A DNA stretch of 64,000 bases from Croceitalea marina (GCF_042684265.1 NZ_JBHULB010000017.1:1-64000); one strand, 5' to 3'; shown: positions 16,762 to 25,453, numbered from the stretch's first letter. Numbers and translations are program-made. Notes: generated from the letters alone by a model not told the origin.

Positions 16762-17127
16762 CTATTCGGCAACATACTTATGTTCTAGTAATAGCTCAAA
16801 ATCAATTAATTGTAAGGCTTTTTCGTGGGTTGCCTCAAGAACAACTTCTGGGGCCATGCCGGCCTTATAAGCCTGTTTCCATCTAGAGGCACATAAACAC
16901 CATTTATCCCCAGGTTGCAGACCAGGAAACTGATATATCGGCATTGGGGTACTTAAATCGTTCCCCTGTAGTTTGGTGTATCGCAAAAAATCTTCGGTCA
17001 TAATAGCACATACTACATGCGTACCAACATCTTCAGGCCCGGTTCTGCAAAAACCATCACGATAGAATCCTGTTTTTGGTTCATAACAACAGGCTTGCAA
17101 TTCGGTACCTAATACATTTTTATTCAC
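16762..17127 (-). CDS. DUF2237 family protein
   Basis: This is a small soluble protein of the DUF2237 family, whose function is not established. The signature runs 'NVLGTELQACCYEPKTGFYRDGFC' at the start and 'GDKWCLCASRWKQA' near residue 78, with conserved Cys residues that could bind metal. The start codon is GTG (17127-17125); no in-frame ATG gives the conserved N-terminus. The length of 121 aa is normal for the family. Confidence 0.85.
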   Translation of the reverse strand: MNKNVLGTELQACCYEPKTGFYRDGFCRTGPEDVGTHVVCAIMTEDFLRYTKLQGNDLSTPMPIYQFPGLQPGDKWCLCASRWKQAYKAGMAPEVVLEATHEKALQLIDFELLLEHKYVAE

Positions 17128-17218
17128 TTGACTATTTTTTAATTTAATGGGGCAAGGTCAAAAGTAACTTCATTTTTAGAAATCTCGATGCACAGCAAAT
17201 TACCGGTTTCTTGCTAAC

Positions 17219-17587
17219 TCAATGGTTTAATAGAGCTATCAGTATAATAAGATTAAGAACTAGGTAGAACAGGGCCGGTAGCGATTTCATTATTCCATCT
17301 CGTATCTTCATCCTAACTGCAAAACCAAGTACCATCAAAACTACAAGGCCAGCACTGGCAACTATCGCCCAAGACCTATGGTAAAAACCGGCCAACAGGG
17401 CCAGGGAGGCCACTATCTGTATATATCCGTTTAATATTCTAAATTTTGAAAGACCATACCGTCTAAACTCATTGACCATATATGATGTTGTCAAACAACT
17501 GACTCCAAAGCCCAAAAAAGACAAGGCTGAAAAACCGATTAACAGAGTTAAACTTGTTGAGAACTCTGAAAAATTTGCATATACCAT
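17219..17587 (-). CDS. DoxX-like small membrane protein
   Basis: This 122-aa protein has four predicted membrane segments (about residues 12-32, 48-66, 72-90 and 100-120) and a 'EFRRYGLSKFRILNGYIQI' loop typical of DoxX-like families. Its function is unknown; members are linked to redox or quinone homeostasis. It is divergent from a paralogous gene that begins 39 bases away, so the two may share a control region. Confidence 0.75.
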   Translation of the reverse strand: MVYANFSEFSTSLTLLIGFSALSFLGFGVSCLTTSYMVNEFRRYGLSKFRILNGYIQIVASLALLAGFYHRSWAIVASAGLVVLMVLGFAVRMKIRDGIMKSLPALFYLVLNLIILIALLNH

Positions 17588-17625
17588 CTATTTTGTTTAG
17601 CTTTTCGTAAATTTAATTAAACAAA

Positions 17626-17997
17626 ATGGAATTGCTCGTTATAGGAATCAAAATTTTTATTTTCATCAGCACTTTAAATGTCTGGTTATTTCGCTTTAAG
17701 AAAAAGACACCGTATCGCGGAAGTTCGTCAAACAGCATGCGTGAAGAATTCGCCGCATACGGACTTTCAGAATCGATAATGTATTTAGTAGGTGGCCTAA
17801 AAATTGCCAGTGCATTGGGTTTAATACTCTCTATATGGTTTTCTTGGATAACGCCATATGCGGCCGGTTTGATGGCAGTTTTAATGCTCGGTGCTATCTT
17901 TATGCATTTAAAAATAAATGACCCCTTAAAAAAATCATTTCCTGCATTCTTATTTTTAGTGCTTTCTTTATTCTTAATTGTAGTGCATCTCTTTTAG
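17626..17997 (+). CDS. DoxX-like small membrane protein, paralogue of the divergent neighbour
   Basis: This 123-aa, four-helix membrane protein has the same layout as the 17219-17587 product. It starts with a hydrophobic segment, then a 'REEFAAYGLSESIMYLVGGLKI' loop aligning with 'NEFRRYGLSKFRILNGYIQI', and ends in two hydrophobic helices with 'LKINDPLKKSFPAFLFLVLSL'. The matching features suggest an old duplication. The 39-base spacer is AT-rich and may hold both promoters. The function is unknown. Confidence 0.75.
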   Translation: MELLVIGIKIFIFISTLNVWLFRFKKKTPYRGSSSNSMREEFAAYGLSESIMYLVGGLKIASALGLILSIWFSWITPYAAGLMAVLMLGAIFMHLKINDPLKKSFPAFLFLVLSLFLIVVHLF

Positions 17998-18022
17998 AAA
18001 GTGTAATCCTTTAAATTTTATA

Positions 18023-18574
18023 ATGAAGAACATCCCTTCTTGGCTTTTTGAAGCACGCAATAAATGGCAATTTACAGGTACAAAACGGCCAGATTTTGCC
18101 GAAGAACCTAAGAAAAATCAGGTTTCTGTTTGGGATTTTCCGAGGCCACCAGCTTTAGTGCAAGTGCAAGAAGAAGTTCGTGTTTTTGCAGGTGAGACTT
18201 GTATCGTTAAAAGTAAAAATGCCCTTGCCGTTTGCGAAACGGCAAGTCCGCCAACCTATTACATACCGCCTGAAGAAGTTCATTTGGAGTTACTTGTGCC
18301 TATTCCTAAGAAAAAATCACTTTGCGAATGGAAAGGCACCGCTAAATATTGGGCACTTAAGACTTCACCCAACAAAGGTATTGGATGGAGCTATAAGAAT
18401 CCGTTCTCACCATTTGAAGCGTTAAAAGACTATATCGCATTTTATCCACAAACGCTCGACTGTTTCATCGGAGACGAAAAAGTGCGCCCGCAACCTGGAA
18501 CGTTTTATGCCGGATGGATAACGGACCATTTAGCAGGGCCTTTTAAAGGTGACCCGGGAACCGGACATTGGTAA
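18023..18574 (+). CDS. DUF427 domain protein
   Basis: This soluble 183-aa protein has a DUF427 domain from about residue 45 to 165. Recognisable pieces are 'ETCIVKSKNALAVCETASPPTYYIP', 'KGTAKYWAL' and the aromatic 'GWSYKNPFSPFEALKDYIAFYP'. The family is widespread, and structures of homologues show a small beta-rich fold, but its biochemical role is not settled. It follows the DoxX-like gene on the same strand after 25 bases, so co-transcription is likely. Confidence 0.85.
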   Translation: MKNIPSWLFEARNKWQFTGTKRPDFAEEPKKNQVSVWDFPRPPALVQVQEEVRVFAGETCIVKSKNALAVCETASPPTYYIPPEEVHLELLVPIPKKKSLCEWKGTAKYWALKTSPNKGIGWSYKNPFSPFEALKDYIAFYPQTLDCFIGDEKVRPQPGTFYAGWITDHLAGPFKGDPGTGHW

Positions 18575-18689
18575 TTCTAGATTTAAAATTCTCGGAGTTA
18601 TGTAACTTCTTCGATAGTTTGCATACCTATGCATTGAAAACTTCATAGTTTTTAGTAGCTTTAAAAACACTTAAGAAAAACACGATTCC

Positions 18690-19823
18690 ATGGATATTTT
18701 TAGCAAAATCAAAGAAAAACTAAGTCATGAGTTTATAGACATTGTCGAATGGCTAGACTACACAGATGACACCATAGCACACCGTTTTGAGCGTTACCAA
18801 AACGAGATTAAAAACGGGGCGAAATTGATTGTTCGTGAAGGGCAAACCGCAGTTTTTGTAAATGAAGGGCAACTTGCAGATGTCTTTACGCCAGGCACTT
18901 ATGATTTGACCACACAAAACCTGCCTATTTTAGCAACCCTTAAAGGATGGAAGTATGGATTTAATTCTCCCTTTAAAGCAGAGGTATATTTTGTAAACAC
19001 CCATTTGTTTACCGATGAAAAATGGGGCACCAAAAACCCGATTACTTTAAGTGATGAGCGTTTCGGATTGGTAGAAATTCGCGCTTTTGGTACTTACGCT
19101 TTTAAAATTTCCGATGCCGGAAAATTTATTGTTGATATTGTTGGTACCGATAACAACTTCACCAGCTTTGAAATCAATGAACACCTTAAAAGCCTTATAG
19201 CGACACGTTTTACAGATACCGTTGGCGAAGCCAACCTACCTATAGAGCTATACGCCGCCAATACTTCTGAACTTTCGGATACCTGCCAAGAGGTTATGAA
19301 ACCAGAGTTCTTATCCGTTGGTATTTCCCTGGAAAAGTTCTACATCGAAAATGTTTCGATGCCCGAAGACCTCAAAAAAGAGATCTTTGAATACAGTCGT
19401 ATCGATAAGCTTGATTTGGATAAATTGACCAAATTTAAAACCGCTAAAGCCATTGAAGCTGCGGCTAAAAACGAAGGCGGAACCGCTGGTGCCGGTATGG
19501 GCATGGGTATGGGCTTTGTACTTGCACAACAAATGGGTGGGCTAATGAGCCCACAAATGGGCGGTCAGCAACCTGCTGCCCAAGTAGGCGGGGCAATGCC
19601 ACCACCAATGCCCGTTGCCGTGCAATATTTTTATGCTGTAAACGGAGCACAACAAGGTCCGGTAGGTATTGACCAACTTAAGGCACTTTTTGCAAACAGA
19701 ACTATTAACAAAGAGAGCTTGGTCTGGAAACAAGGCATGGCCAACTGGGCTGCTTTGCAAGAGGTGGAAGAATTAAAATCCTTTTTAGGCGGCAATACCC
19801 CACCACCATTGCCTAATAATTAA
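18690..19823 (+). CDS. SPFH-domain protein with C-terminal GYF_2 domain (YdjI-like)
   Basis: The SPFH/band-7-like region (about residues 25-245) belongs to the group called 'virion core protein-like', which includes Bacillus YdjI. A Met/Gly/Gln-rich linker follows (about 262-310, 'AGMGMGMGF', 'QQMGGLMSPQMGGQQ'). It leads to a GYF_2 domain (about 312-365, 'QYFYAVNGAQQGPVGIDQLKALF', 'WKQGMANW') and a proline-rich tail. The next gene encodes a double zinc-ribbon protein with a membrane helix, similar in type to YdjG. In Bacillus, YdjG, YdjH and YdjI act with a PspA protein at the membrane; no PspA gene is seen here. The role is therefore inferred as envelope-stress related. Confidence 0.8.
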   Translation: MDIFSKIKEKLSHEFIDIVEWLDYTDDTIAHRFERYQNEIKNGAKLIVREGQTAVFVNEGQLADVFTPGTYDLTTQNLPILATLKGWKYGFNSPFKAEVYFVNTHLFTDEKWGTKNPITLSDERFGLVEIRAFGTYAFKISDAGKFIVDIVGTDNNFTSFEINEHLKSLIATRFTDTVGEANLPIELYAANTSELSDTCQEVMKPEFLSVGISLEKFYIENVSMPEDLKKEIFEYSRIDKLDLDKLTKFKTAKAIEAAAKNEGGTAGAGMGMGMGFVLAQQMGGLMSPQMGGQQPAAQVGGAMPPPMPVAVQYFYAVNGAQQGPVGIDQLKALFANRTINKESLVWKQGMANWAALQEVEELKSFLGGNTPPPLPNN

Positions 19824-19830
19824 TCCTATT

Positions 19831-19900
19831 GTCATTTCGAACCGAATAAAATGAGCGTGAGAAATCTAGATTTCTCAGTCGCTTACTCCTTCGAAATGAC
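19831..19900. repeat. Dispersed palindromic repeat
   Basis: The outer arms GTCATTTCGAA (19831-19841) and TTCGAAATGAC (19890-19900) are perfectly complementary. Inside them lies a second perfect palindrome, GAGAAATCTAGATTTCTC (19859-19876). It fills the gap between the SPFH and zinc-ribbon genes and resembles dispersed palindromes common in Flavobacteriaceae intergenic DNA. Confidence 0.8.
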
Positions 19901-19917
19901 CAGTTTTAGTTGAATTC

Positions 19918-21012
19918 TTGGAAGAACAAAAAACACAACATACCGAACTCAAAAAACCGTGCATTAATTGTGGGGCAGAACTAAAGTACCAGCCCGGCAC
20001 CAAAAATGTGAGTTGTGACTATTGTGGGCATAAAGAAGAAATAAGCCTTGATGAAAATGGGTTTGAAGAGCTTGAACTTTACCCCTATCTCAAAGAAATG
20101 GGGGCGCAAAAGCATAGTGAGGAAATTTCTATGCTCCATTGTAAAAATTGTGGCGCCAATCAGCATGTAGAGGAAAACTACAAATCGCTTCATTGTGTGT
20201 ACTGCAGCATGCCCTTAATTTTAGAGGATGCCTATAAAGAAGATTGGATTTTGCCTGGCGCGGTACTTCCTTTTCAGATAAATCAAAAAAAATCATTTCA
20301 AATTTTCAAGAAATGGGTGAACAGCCTTTGGTTTGCACCCAACAATCTTAAGAAAGCGGCACTGGACCCTCAATTTACCAAAGGGCTGTATTTGCCTTAT
20401 TGGACTTTCGATGCCCAGTTGAAAGCATCCTATTCTGGTCAGCGTGGCGAATATTATTATCAAACTAAACGTGTGAGAAACGCCCAAGGTAAAACAGTGA
20501 CCAAACGTGTTCGAAAAACACGATGGTATCCTGCCTCGGGTAATATTGCTGGTTTTGTAGATGATACCTTGGTCGAAGCATCTAAACAAAAAAAGGGGCG
20601 TATTCCAAACAAAATTGCGCGGTGGAATTTAAAGCTGCTGCAACCTTTTAGCTCTAGCTTTTTGAGGGGCTTTGTTACCGAAAAATATACTATTCCCCTA
20701 AAACAAGGGCATTTATCTGCAAAAGGCGAAGCACAACGCATCGCCGAACGTTGGTGCAGACAAGATATCGGGGGCGATACCCAAAGGGTAACCAGTATGA
20801 ACATGAAGTTATCTCAAGAAACCTTTAAACATATTTTGTTGCCTGTTTACATAAGTGCCTATCGATTTAATGGCAAAGAATATAATTTCTTTATCAATGG
20901 CGAAAACGGCACCATATCTGGTACCCGACCTTATAGCTTTTGGAAAATTTTCTTCGCCGTTATTTTTGGATTGATCGCGATAGGATTGCTTATTTTCTTT
21001 TCACAGGGCTAG
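19918..21012 (+). CDS. Double zinc-ribbon protein with C-terminal membrane helix
   Basis: Two zinc ribbons start the protein: Cys15/18/33/36 ('CINCG...CDYCG') and Cys75/78/93/96 ('CKNCG...CVYCS'). A long soluble part follows with 'YLPYWTFDAQLKASYSGQRG' and a basic loop. The protein ends with one membrane helix (about residues 338-360). Such proteins are often misnamed as primosomal or helicase proteins, but no helicase motif is present. The start codon appears to be TTG (19918), immediately after a dispersed repeat; no in-frame ATG gives the conserved Met-Glu-Glu start. It is paired with the SPFH-GYF gene, suggesting one membrane complex. Confidence 0.8.
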   Translation: MEEQKTQHTELKKPCINCGAELKYQPGTKNVSCDYCGHKEEISLDENGFEELELYPYLKEMGAQKHSEEISMLHCKNCGANQHVEENYKSLHCVYCSMPLILEDAYKEDWILPGAVLPFQINQKKSFQIFKKWVNSLWFAPNNLKKAALDPQFTKGLYLPYWTFDAQLKASYSGQRGEYYYQTKRVRNAQGKTVTKRVRKTRWYPASGNIAGFVDDTLVEASKQKKGRIPNKIARWNLKLLQPFSSSFLRGFVTEKYTIPLKQGHLSAKGEAQRIAERWCRQDIGGDTQRVTSMNMKLSQETFKHILLPVYISAYRFNGKEYNFFINGENGTISGTRPYSFWKIFFAVIFGLIAIGLLIFFSQG

Positions 21013-21079
21013 CCAAAATTGTGACCTCTAATCTAAAACGGTGTCATAAACGTATATACTTAATAACCAATAATTTATT

Positions 21080-21298
21080 ATGATGCATACAAAAAAGTTA
21101 AACCTGATTTTGGCATTGGTCATTTTATGCCTAAGCTTTAGTTATTCTTGTAAAGACAATAAAGCTGAGCAAGAGGCCTTAGATAACGAGCTAGAACAAA
21201 TAGAAGCTGTTGAGCAGACTATTGATTCTACTGTCACCACTGTTCATGCAAAAGCTGAAGAGGTAAAAGAATTATTAAAAGAATTAGATAGTATTTAA
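21080..21298 (+). CDS. Small lipoprotein of unknown function (72 aa)
   Basis: A hydrophobic signal ends in a lipobox-like FSYSC (Cys24). The mature part, about 48 residues, is an acidic amphipathic helix rich in Glu with 'AEQEALDNELEQIEAVEQTID' character. It is followed after 12 bases by a secreted Lys/Glu-rich coiled-coil protein, so the two are probably co-expressed. No family is recognised. The size and helix recall small Lpp-like or alanine-zipper lipoproteins, which is only an analogy. Confidence 0.65.
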   Translation: MMHTKKLNLILALVILCLSFSYSCKDNKAEQEALDNELEQIEAVEQTIDSTVTTVHAKAEEVKELLKELDSI

Positions 21299-21310
21299 AA
21301 ACAAACAAAA

Positions 21311-21988
21311 ATGAAAAATAATTTAAAAACAATCTTATTAGCAGTGCTCTTGATCGGTTTTGTTGGAGCCGCAAATGCCCAAGGTAAATCTAAAGATAAA
21401 GCCAAAGGGAAGGATAAAGTTGAAAAAGTAAAGAAGGTAAAAGACGAGGTTGAAGAAGAAGCCGAAGAAGTGCAGGAAGAAGTTAAAAAGGCAAAGGGCA
21501 AGGGAAAAGAAATGAAAGAGAAAGCCGAAAAAATGAAAGAAAAAGGCAAAGAAAAATCTGAAGAAATGCTAGATGATGATGTAGATGTAAATGAGGATGA
21601 AATTAAAGAAAAGATTAAAAAAGAAAAAGAAGAAAAAACAAATAAAGGAAATGCTTACGGTAAGAACAAGGGTGATATGTCGGGCAAAGAATTTGGGCAA
21701 TACAGAGCTTCTCAGGTAAAGGAAAAAATTGAGAAGTCAGAACAATTGCTTGATGAAGATGAAGACACCTTAAAAAGAGGCAGACGCCAAGTTGAAGAAG
21801 CCCGTGAAAGACTTGAAAAAGCAAAGAAAGAAAAATCACTTGAACCAGAAATCATCTCTAAAAAAGAGGAAAGCTTAAATAAAGTAACCCAGAAATTGGA
21901 TGAATTGGAAGTCTCTATAAAAAAAGGGAAAGAAAAATTAAAAGGAAAAGCAGAAGAACTTAAAAAAGTAGGTGAAAACCAAATGTAG
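21311..21988 (+). CDS. Exported Lys/Glu-rich coiled-coil protein
   Basis: A signal peptide (MKNNLKTILLAVLLIGFVGAANAQ) leads into about 200 residues made almost wholly of Lys, Glu, Asp and Ala. These form long charged helices, broken only by a short 'GNAYGKNKGDMSGKEFGQYRASQ' segment near residue 112. There are no cysteines or catalytic motifs. It is likely a periplasmic or surface helical spacer or scaffold. The charge bias makes similarity searches unreliable. A strong terminator follows 24 bases after the stop. Confidence 0.65.
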   Translation: MKNNLKTILLAVLLIGFVGAANAQGKSKDKAKGKDKVEKVKKVKDEVEEEAEEVQEEVKKAKGKGKEMKEKAEKMKEKGKEKSEEMLDDDVDVNEDEIKEKIKKEKEEKTNKGNAYGKNKGDMSGKEFGQYRASQVKEKIEKSEQLLDEDEDTLKRGRRQVEEARERLEKAKKEKSLEPEIISKKEESLNKVTQKLDELEVSIKKGKEKLKGKAEELKKVGENQM

Positions 21989-22011
21989 GCCTTCTACTGA
22001 TTAATAAACGT

Positions 22012-22049
22012 AAAGCCATTACTAGAATTCTAGTAATGGCTTTCTTTTT
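22012..22049 (+). terminator. Perfect 32-base palindrome plus T-run, rho-independent terminator
   Basis: Bases 22012-22043 are fully self-complementary (16 + 16, beginning AAAGCCATTACTAG). They are followed by CTTTTTT. It ends the 21080-21988 transcript and, being symmetrical with A residues on the left, could also stop transcription from the other side. Confidence 0.9.
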
Positions 22050-22083
22050 TGCTATTTTTAAAATCAATTTCAATAATCAAATT

Positions 22084-22524
22084 ATGTATAAAGTCCTTTT
22101 TTTGTTCCTTTTTTTAGCTTTGCCAACCATTGCCCAAGAGGCACAAGAGACTGATGATAAAAAAGCTATAACTGCTGTTTTAACTGCGCAACAAGAGGCT
22201 TGGAATAATTATGATATTAAAACTTTTATGAAAGGCTACTGGAAGTCTGAGGAACTAAAATTTTATGGCGCCGGTGGCGTGGTAAAAGGGTGGCAAAGTA
22301 CCTTGGAACGCTACCAAAAGAGTTACCCTAGTAAAGCGCATTTTGGAAAACTTCGTTTTGTATTGAACGATATTTCAAAAATCAATGAAGGGGCATATTC
22401 GGTAATGGGGGAGTATTATCTCACCCGAAAAGTGGGTAACACCAATGGCATCTTTATGCTCATCTTAAAGAAAATGGAGGGCGAATGGAAAATTATTGCA
22501 GATACCTCGGCAAAAGTAAATTGA
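22084..22524 (+). CDS. Exported NTF2-like (SnoaL/DUF4440-type) protein
   Basis: The ATG at 22084 gives a clean signal peptide (MYKVLFLFLFLALPTIAQ); the longer open frame reads back into the terminator and is not used. The mature 128 residues fit an NTF2-like alpha+beta cone: helix 'AITAVLTAQQEAWNNYDIKTFMKGYW', then strands with 'FYGAGGVVKGWQSTLERYQKSYP' and a final 'GEWKIIADTSAKV'. Relatives often serve as small-molecule-binding or isomerase-like domains. No catalytic Asp/His pair can be assigned. It is followed by a DUF2306 gene after 16 bases. Confidence 0.8.
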   Translation: MYKVLFLFLFLALPTIAQEAQETDDKKAITAVLTAQQEAWNNYDIKTFMKGYWKSEELKFYGAGGVVKGWQSTLERYQKSYPSKAHFGKLRFVLNDISKINEGAYSVMGEYYLTRKVGNTNGIFMLILKKMEGEWKIIADTSAKVN

Positions 22525-22540
22525 CCCACAAAAAACTAGT

Positions 22541-22927
22541 ATGAATTACGAATACCTTATGTATGCACATCTTGTTACCGTAGTGCCGTGCATTTTTATT
22601 GGGGCATATGTGCTGTTAGCAAAAAAAGGAACCTTAATTCATAGAAAGCTTGGTAAGGTGTACATGGCCTTAATGCTATTTACAGCAGTTGTCACCCTTT
22701 TTATGCCTGCGGCCGTTGGGGCACGTTTGCTTAATCATTTCGGTTGGATACATCTGTTTAGTTTCTTAACCCTCTGGACCGTTCCCACAGCTTACACTGC
22801 AATACGAAAAGGAAATATAAGGGCACATAAGCGCAAAATGATTCTACTCTATTTTGGTGCAATCGTGATTGCCGGTGGTTTTACTTTGGCCCCAGGCAGA
22901 TATTTACACGAGTTATTTTTTGGGTAG
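22541..22927 (+). CDS. DUF2306 family membrane protein
   Basis: This 128-aa protein has four predicted membrane helices and conserved His residues: 'HRKLGKVYMALM' after the first helix, His73 near 'NHFGWIHLFS', and 'RAHKRKMILLYFG'. This pattern is typical of DUF2306, a family of unknown function whose histidines have been suggested as heme or metal ligands. It is in the same direction as, and close to, the NTF2-like gene. It converges on the lactonase gene with a 4-base gap. Confidence 0.8.
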   Translation: MNYEYLMYAHLVTVVPCIFIGAYVLLAKKGTLIHRKLGKVYMALMLFTAVVTLFMPAAVGARLLNHFGWIHLFSFLTLWTVPTAYTAIRKGNIRAHKRKMILLYFGAIVIAGGFTLAPGRYLHELFFG

Positions 22928-22931
22928 TTTA

Positions 22932-24017
22932 TTAGTCGGTGAACACCAAACATACCGGACTTGGCACTTTGTATTCTTTCAAAAATTCTAAAGTACCTTT
23001 CTCTAAGTCTCTTTTAAAAACAGCAATATTATCGCTTTTTTGATTGCCGACTAATACGAATTTTCCACTTGGGTCCAACGTGAAATTACGAGGAGAATTC
23101 CCTTTTGTAGATTCGCTCCCCACCAAAATTATCTTGCCATTTTCAGTATCTACAGAAAAAATGACGATAGTATTTTTACCACGATTAGAGCTATATAAAA
23201 ACTTACCGTCAGCTGATAAATGAATATCCGCGCACCATTTTGGGTCGTCGTTGGTGGACTCCGTTTGAATTTGATTATAACTGCCTTCGTCATCTCTTTT
23301 TAAAACAGAAATTGTGGCATTAAGTTCGTTAAGCACATATAAGTAATTTCTGTTTTCGCTAAAAACAAAATGACGTGGGCCAGAACCCTTGCCCATAGCA
23401 ATCGTATTTTGATGTGCAGGTACCCAACCATATGTTTGTTTTGAATAGCGCTTTAAGGCATCCAATCCCAAGTCGGCAACAAAGAGTCCGTCTTCATTAA
23501 AATGTGCCTTATGAACATGTGGCTTTGCCAAAGTATCCGCAGTTCTGTGGTATATAATTTGCCTATCCCCCAAACTTCCATCTTCTTGCAAATCGAAAAT
23601 TGCAAGATTACCGCCAGAATAGTTGGAAACTGCTATCTGGCCATCTTCAGAAATAGCGACGTGGCAAGGATGAGCCCCAGCCGAACCTTTGCTATTCAAG
23701 ACTTTTAATTCTCCTTTATCAATAGAAAAAGAGGTCACACCACCCCCTAAGGAATCATAATGTGCTGTTTCTTGTACAGCAAACAAATTCTTTTTATCCT
23801 TTGAGATTGCCAAAAAAGAAGGATTAGGCAGTTTTGCCTTTAATTCTAAGGAGTCTAGTTCACCTGTTTCAGGGTTAAACTGTAAAGTGTAAATACCTTC
23901 GCTTGAACCATCGGTATACGTGCCAACAAATAAGGTTTGTGTTTGTGTTGGTTTATTATTTTCAGAGCAGCCCATAACAAATACAAATATTATTAGTACT
24001 ATAAAAAACTTTTTCAT
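22932..24017 (-). CDS. Lactonase-family seven-bladed beta-propeller lipoprotein
   Basis: This resembles 6-phosphogluconolactonase of the Pgl/YbhE type. A lipoprotein signal ends at FVMGC (Cys17). The mature part has repeated 'D..G.F.F..N...D...F' blades and the family hallmarks 'FVGTYTDGSSEGIYTLQF' at the start, 'SNYSGGNLAIFDLQEDGSL' and 'HKAHFNEDGLFVADLG'. The typical enzyme is cytosolic, whereas this copy is exported and lipid-anchored. That is common in Bacteroidota and suggests an extracytoplasmic sugar-lactone or unknown substrate. Confidence 0.85.
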   Translation of the reverse strand: MKKFFIVLIIFVFVMGCSENNKPTQTQTLFVGTYTDGSSEGIYTLQFNPETGELDSLELKAKLPNPSFLAISKDKKNLFAVQETAHYDSLGGGVTSFSIDKGELKVLNSKGSAGAHPCHVAISEDGQIAVSNYSGGNLAIFDLQEDGSLGDRQIIYHRTADTLAKPHVHKAHFNEDGLFVADLGLDALKRYSKQTYGWVPAHQNTIAMGKGSGPRHFVFSENRNYLYVLNELNATISVLKRDDEGSYNQIQTESTNDDPKWCADIHLSADGKFLYSSNRGKNTIVIFSVDTENGKIILVGSESTKGNSPRNFTLDPSGKFVLVGNQKSDNIAVFKRDLEKGTLEFLKEYKVPSPVCLVFTD

Positions 24018-24055
24018 TCTTCGTTTTAATTTGGAAATATTAAAAATAAAGAAAC

Positions 24056-25432
24056 TTAAACTAAAGTGGCTTTAATTTCCTTTCTAAGATAAAGTCCTGT
24101 AACAATGGTCGCCAAAACATCGGCAATGGGGAAGGAAAGCCAAATACCAAGTTCCCCAAAATAATTGGGTAGAATTAGTATTAAAGGAATAAAAAAGAAG
24201 CCCTGTCTGGTGAGGGTCAAAAGTAATGCCGGTATCGCCTTACCGATTGCTTGAAAATACGCTGCGCCAATGAGTTGCAAAGCGATGATAGGTGTAGCTG
24301 CAAACACCCATCTTATGGCATTTGGAGTGTGTTCTAGAACAAAGGTGTTCACTAATTTATCTTCCGCTGGCAAATCAGCCCGGTTGCTTAAAAAAAGTGA
24401 GGTCAGTGCTTCCGGGAAAATCAATAAGCCAAGAAACACGATACTGCCCAAAACGGAAGCATATTTTATGGCGGTGTAAATAGTCTCTTTTACCCTATCG
24501 TATTTTTCAGCACCATAATTGAACCCTGCAATAGGTAAAAACCCTTGTGTAATACCAAACACAGGAAATAAGGCGAACATTAAAATACGCCCGATAATGG
24601 CATAGACCGCTATCATTGCTTCTCCACCTAAGTTGAATAGAATGTTATTCATTAACAGATAGGTAAAACTAATTACGGCTTGCCTTGCTAAAGTGACAAA
24701 TCCGAGAGAGCCTATTTCTTTCAGAATGGGTATATTAAAACCTAAATGCCCCCAATTGATCTTTAACTCAGAATTTTTAGAGAGAAAGAAGTACAGCACA
24801 TAGCTAAAAGACATAAAATACGCTGTTGTAGTGGCCCATGCAGCCCCTGCCATACCCATATCAAAAACATAAATGAGCAAATAGTCCATAAAAAGGTTGG
24901 CCACAGAAGGGATTATCATGGCATTCATGGCAAATTTAGGTTTACCTTCTGCCCGCATCACATTATTGCCCATCATGGTATAGGCCAAAAATGGAACGCC
25001 GTATAAAATAATGATGTAGTAAATTTTTGCAGGTTCAAAAATGCTTCCTTTCGCCCCGAAAATCGGTATCAAATCATTTACATAAATCAACCCAAGAATC
25101 ACCATACTTATGGTCATTACAAAAGTCAGCGTAATTTGATTGCCAAAGGTTTTTAATGCTTTTTCACGATCAGCTGCCCCCAAGGCACGAGAAATGATAC
25201 TAGATCCCCCGACACCAATCGACATTCCTAAAGCCGCAATAAAAAAGGTAATTGGCAGCACCACACTAATGGCGGCAATGGCAATGGAACCTATCCATTT
25301 GCCTACAAAAACAGAATCAATCAGCACATTCAATGACATTACCAAAATACCGATGGCTGCTGGCACCGATTGTTTTACCAAAAGTTTACCAATGGGTTGT
25401 ATGCCAAGTTCGTCTGAAGAGATGTTTGCCAA
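24056..25432 (-). CDS. MATE-family multidrug/solute efflux transporter
   Basis: This is a Na+- or H+-coupled exporter with 12 predicted membrane segments in two related halves. It has the usual 'IGKLLVKQSVPAAIGILVMSLNVLIDSVFVGKWIG' start and 'GVGGSSIISRALGAAD' loop. At 458 aa it is full length. The start is a TTG codon at 25432: an in-frame TAA lies just upstream and the first ATG would remove the first helix. A TACTTTTG promoter element lies just upstream on the minus strand (25461-25454). The substrate is unknown. Confidence 0.9.
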   Translation of the reverse strand: MANISSDELGIQPIGKLLVKQSVPAAIGILVMSLNVLIDSVFVGKWIGSIAIAAISVVLPITFFIAALGMSIGVGGSSIISRALGAADREKALKTFGNQITLTFVMTISMVILGLIYVNDLIPIFGAKGSIFEPAKIYYIIILYGVPFLAYTMMGNNVMRAEGKPKFAMNAMIIPSVANLFMDYLLIYVFDMGMAGAAWATTTAYFMSFSYVLYFFLSKNSELKINWGHLGFNIPILKEIGSLGFVTLARQAVISFTYLLMNNILFNLGGEAMIAVYAIIGRILMFALFPVFGITQGFLPIAGFNYGAEKYDRVKETIYTAIKYASVLGSIVFLGLLIFPEALTSLFLSNRADLPAEDKLVNTFVLEHTPNAIRWVFAATPIIALQLIGAAYFQAIGKAIPALLLTLTRQGFFFIPLILILPNYFGELGIWLSFPIADVLATIVTGLYLRKEIKATLV

Positions 25433-25453
25433 AAGAGCCGCTTTTTAAAGTAA

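Noticed and set aside
22036..22083. Longer N-terminus for the NTF2-like protein
   Set aside because: It begins inside the 32-base palindromic terminator. ATG 22084 gives a proper signal peptide.
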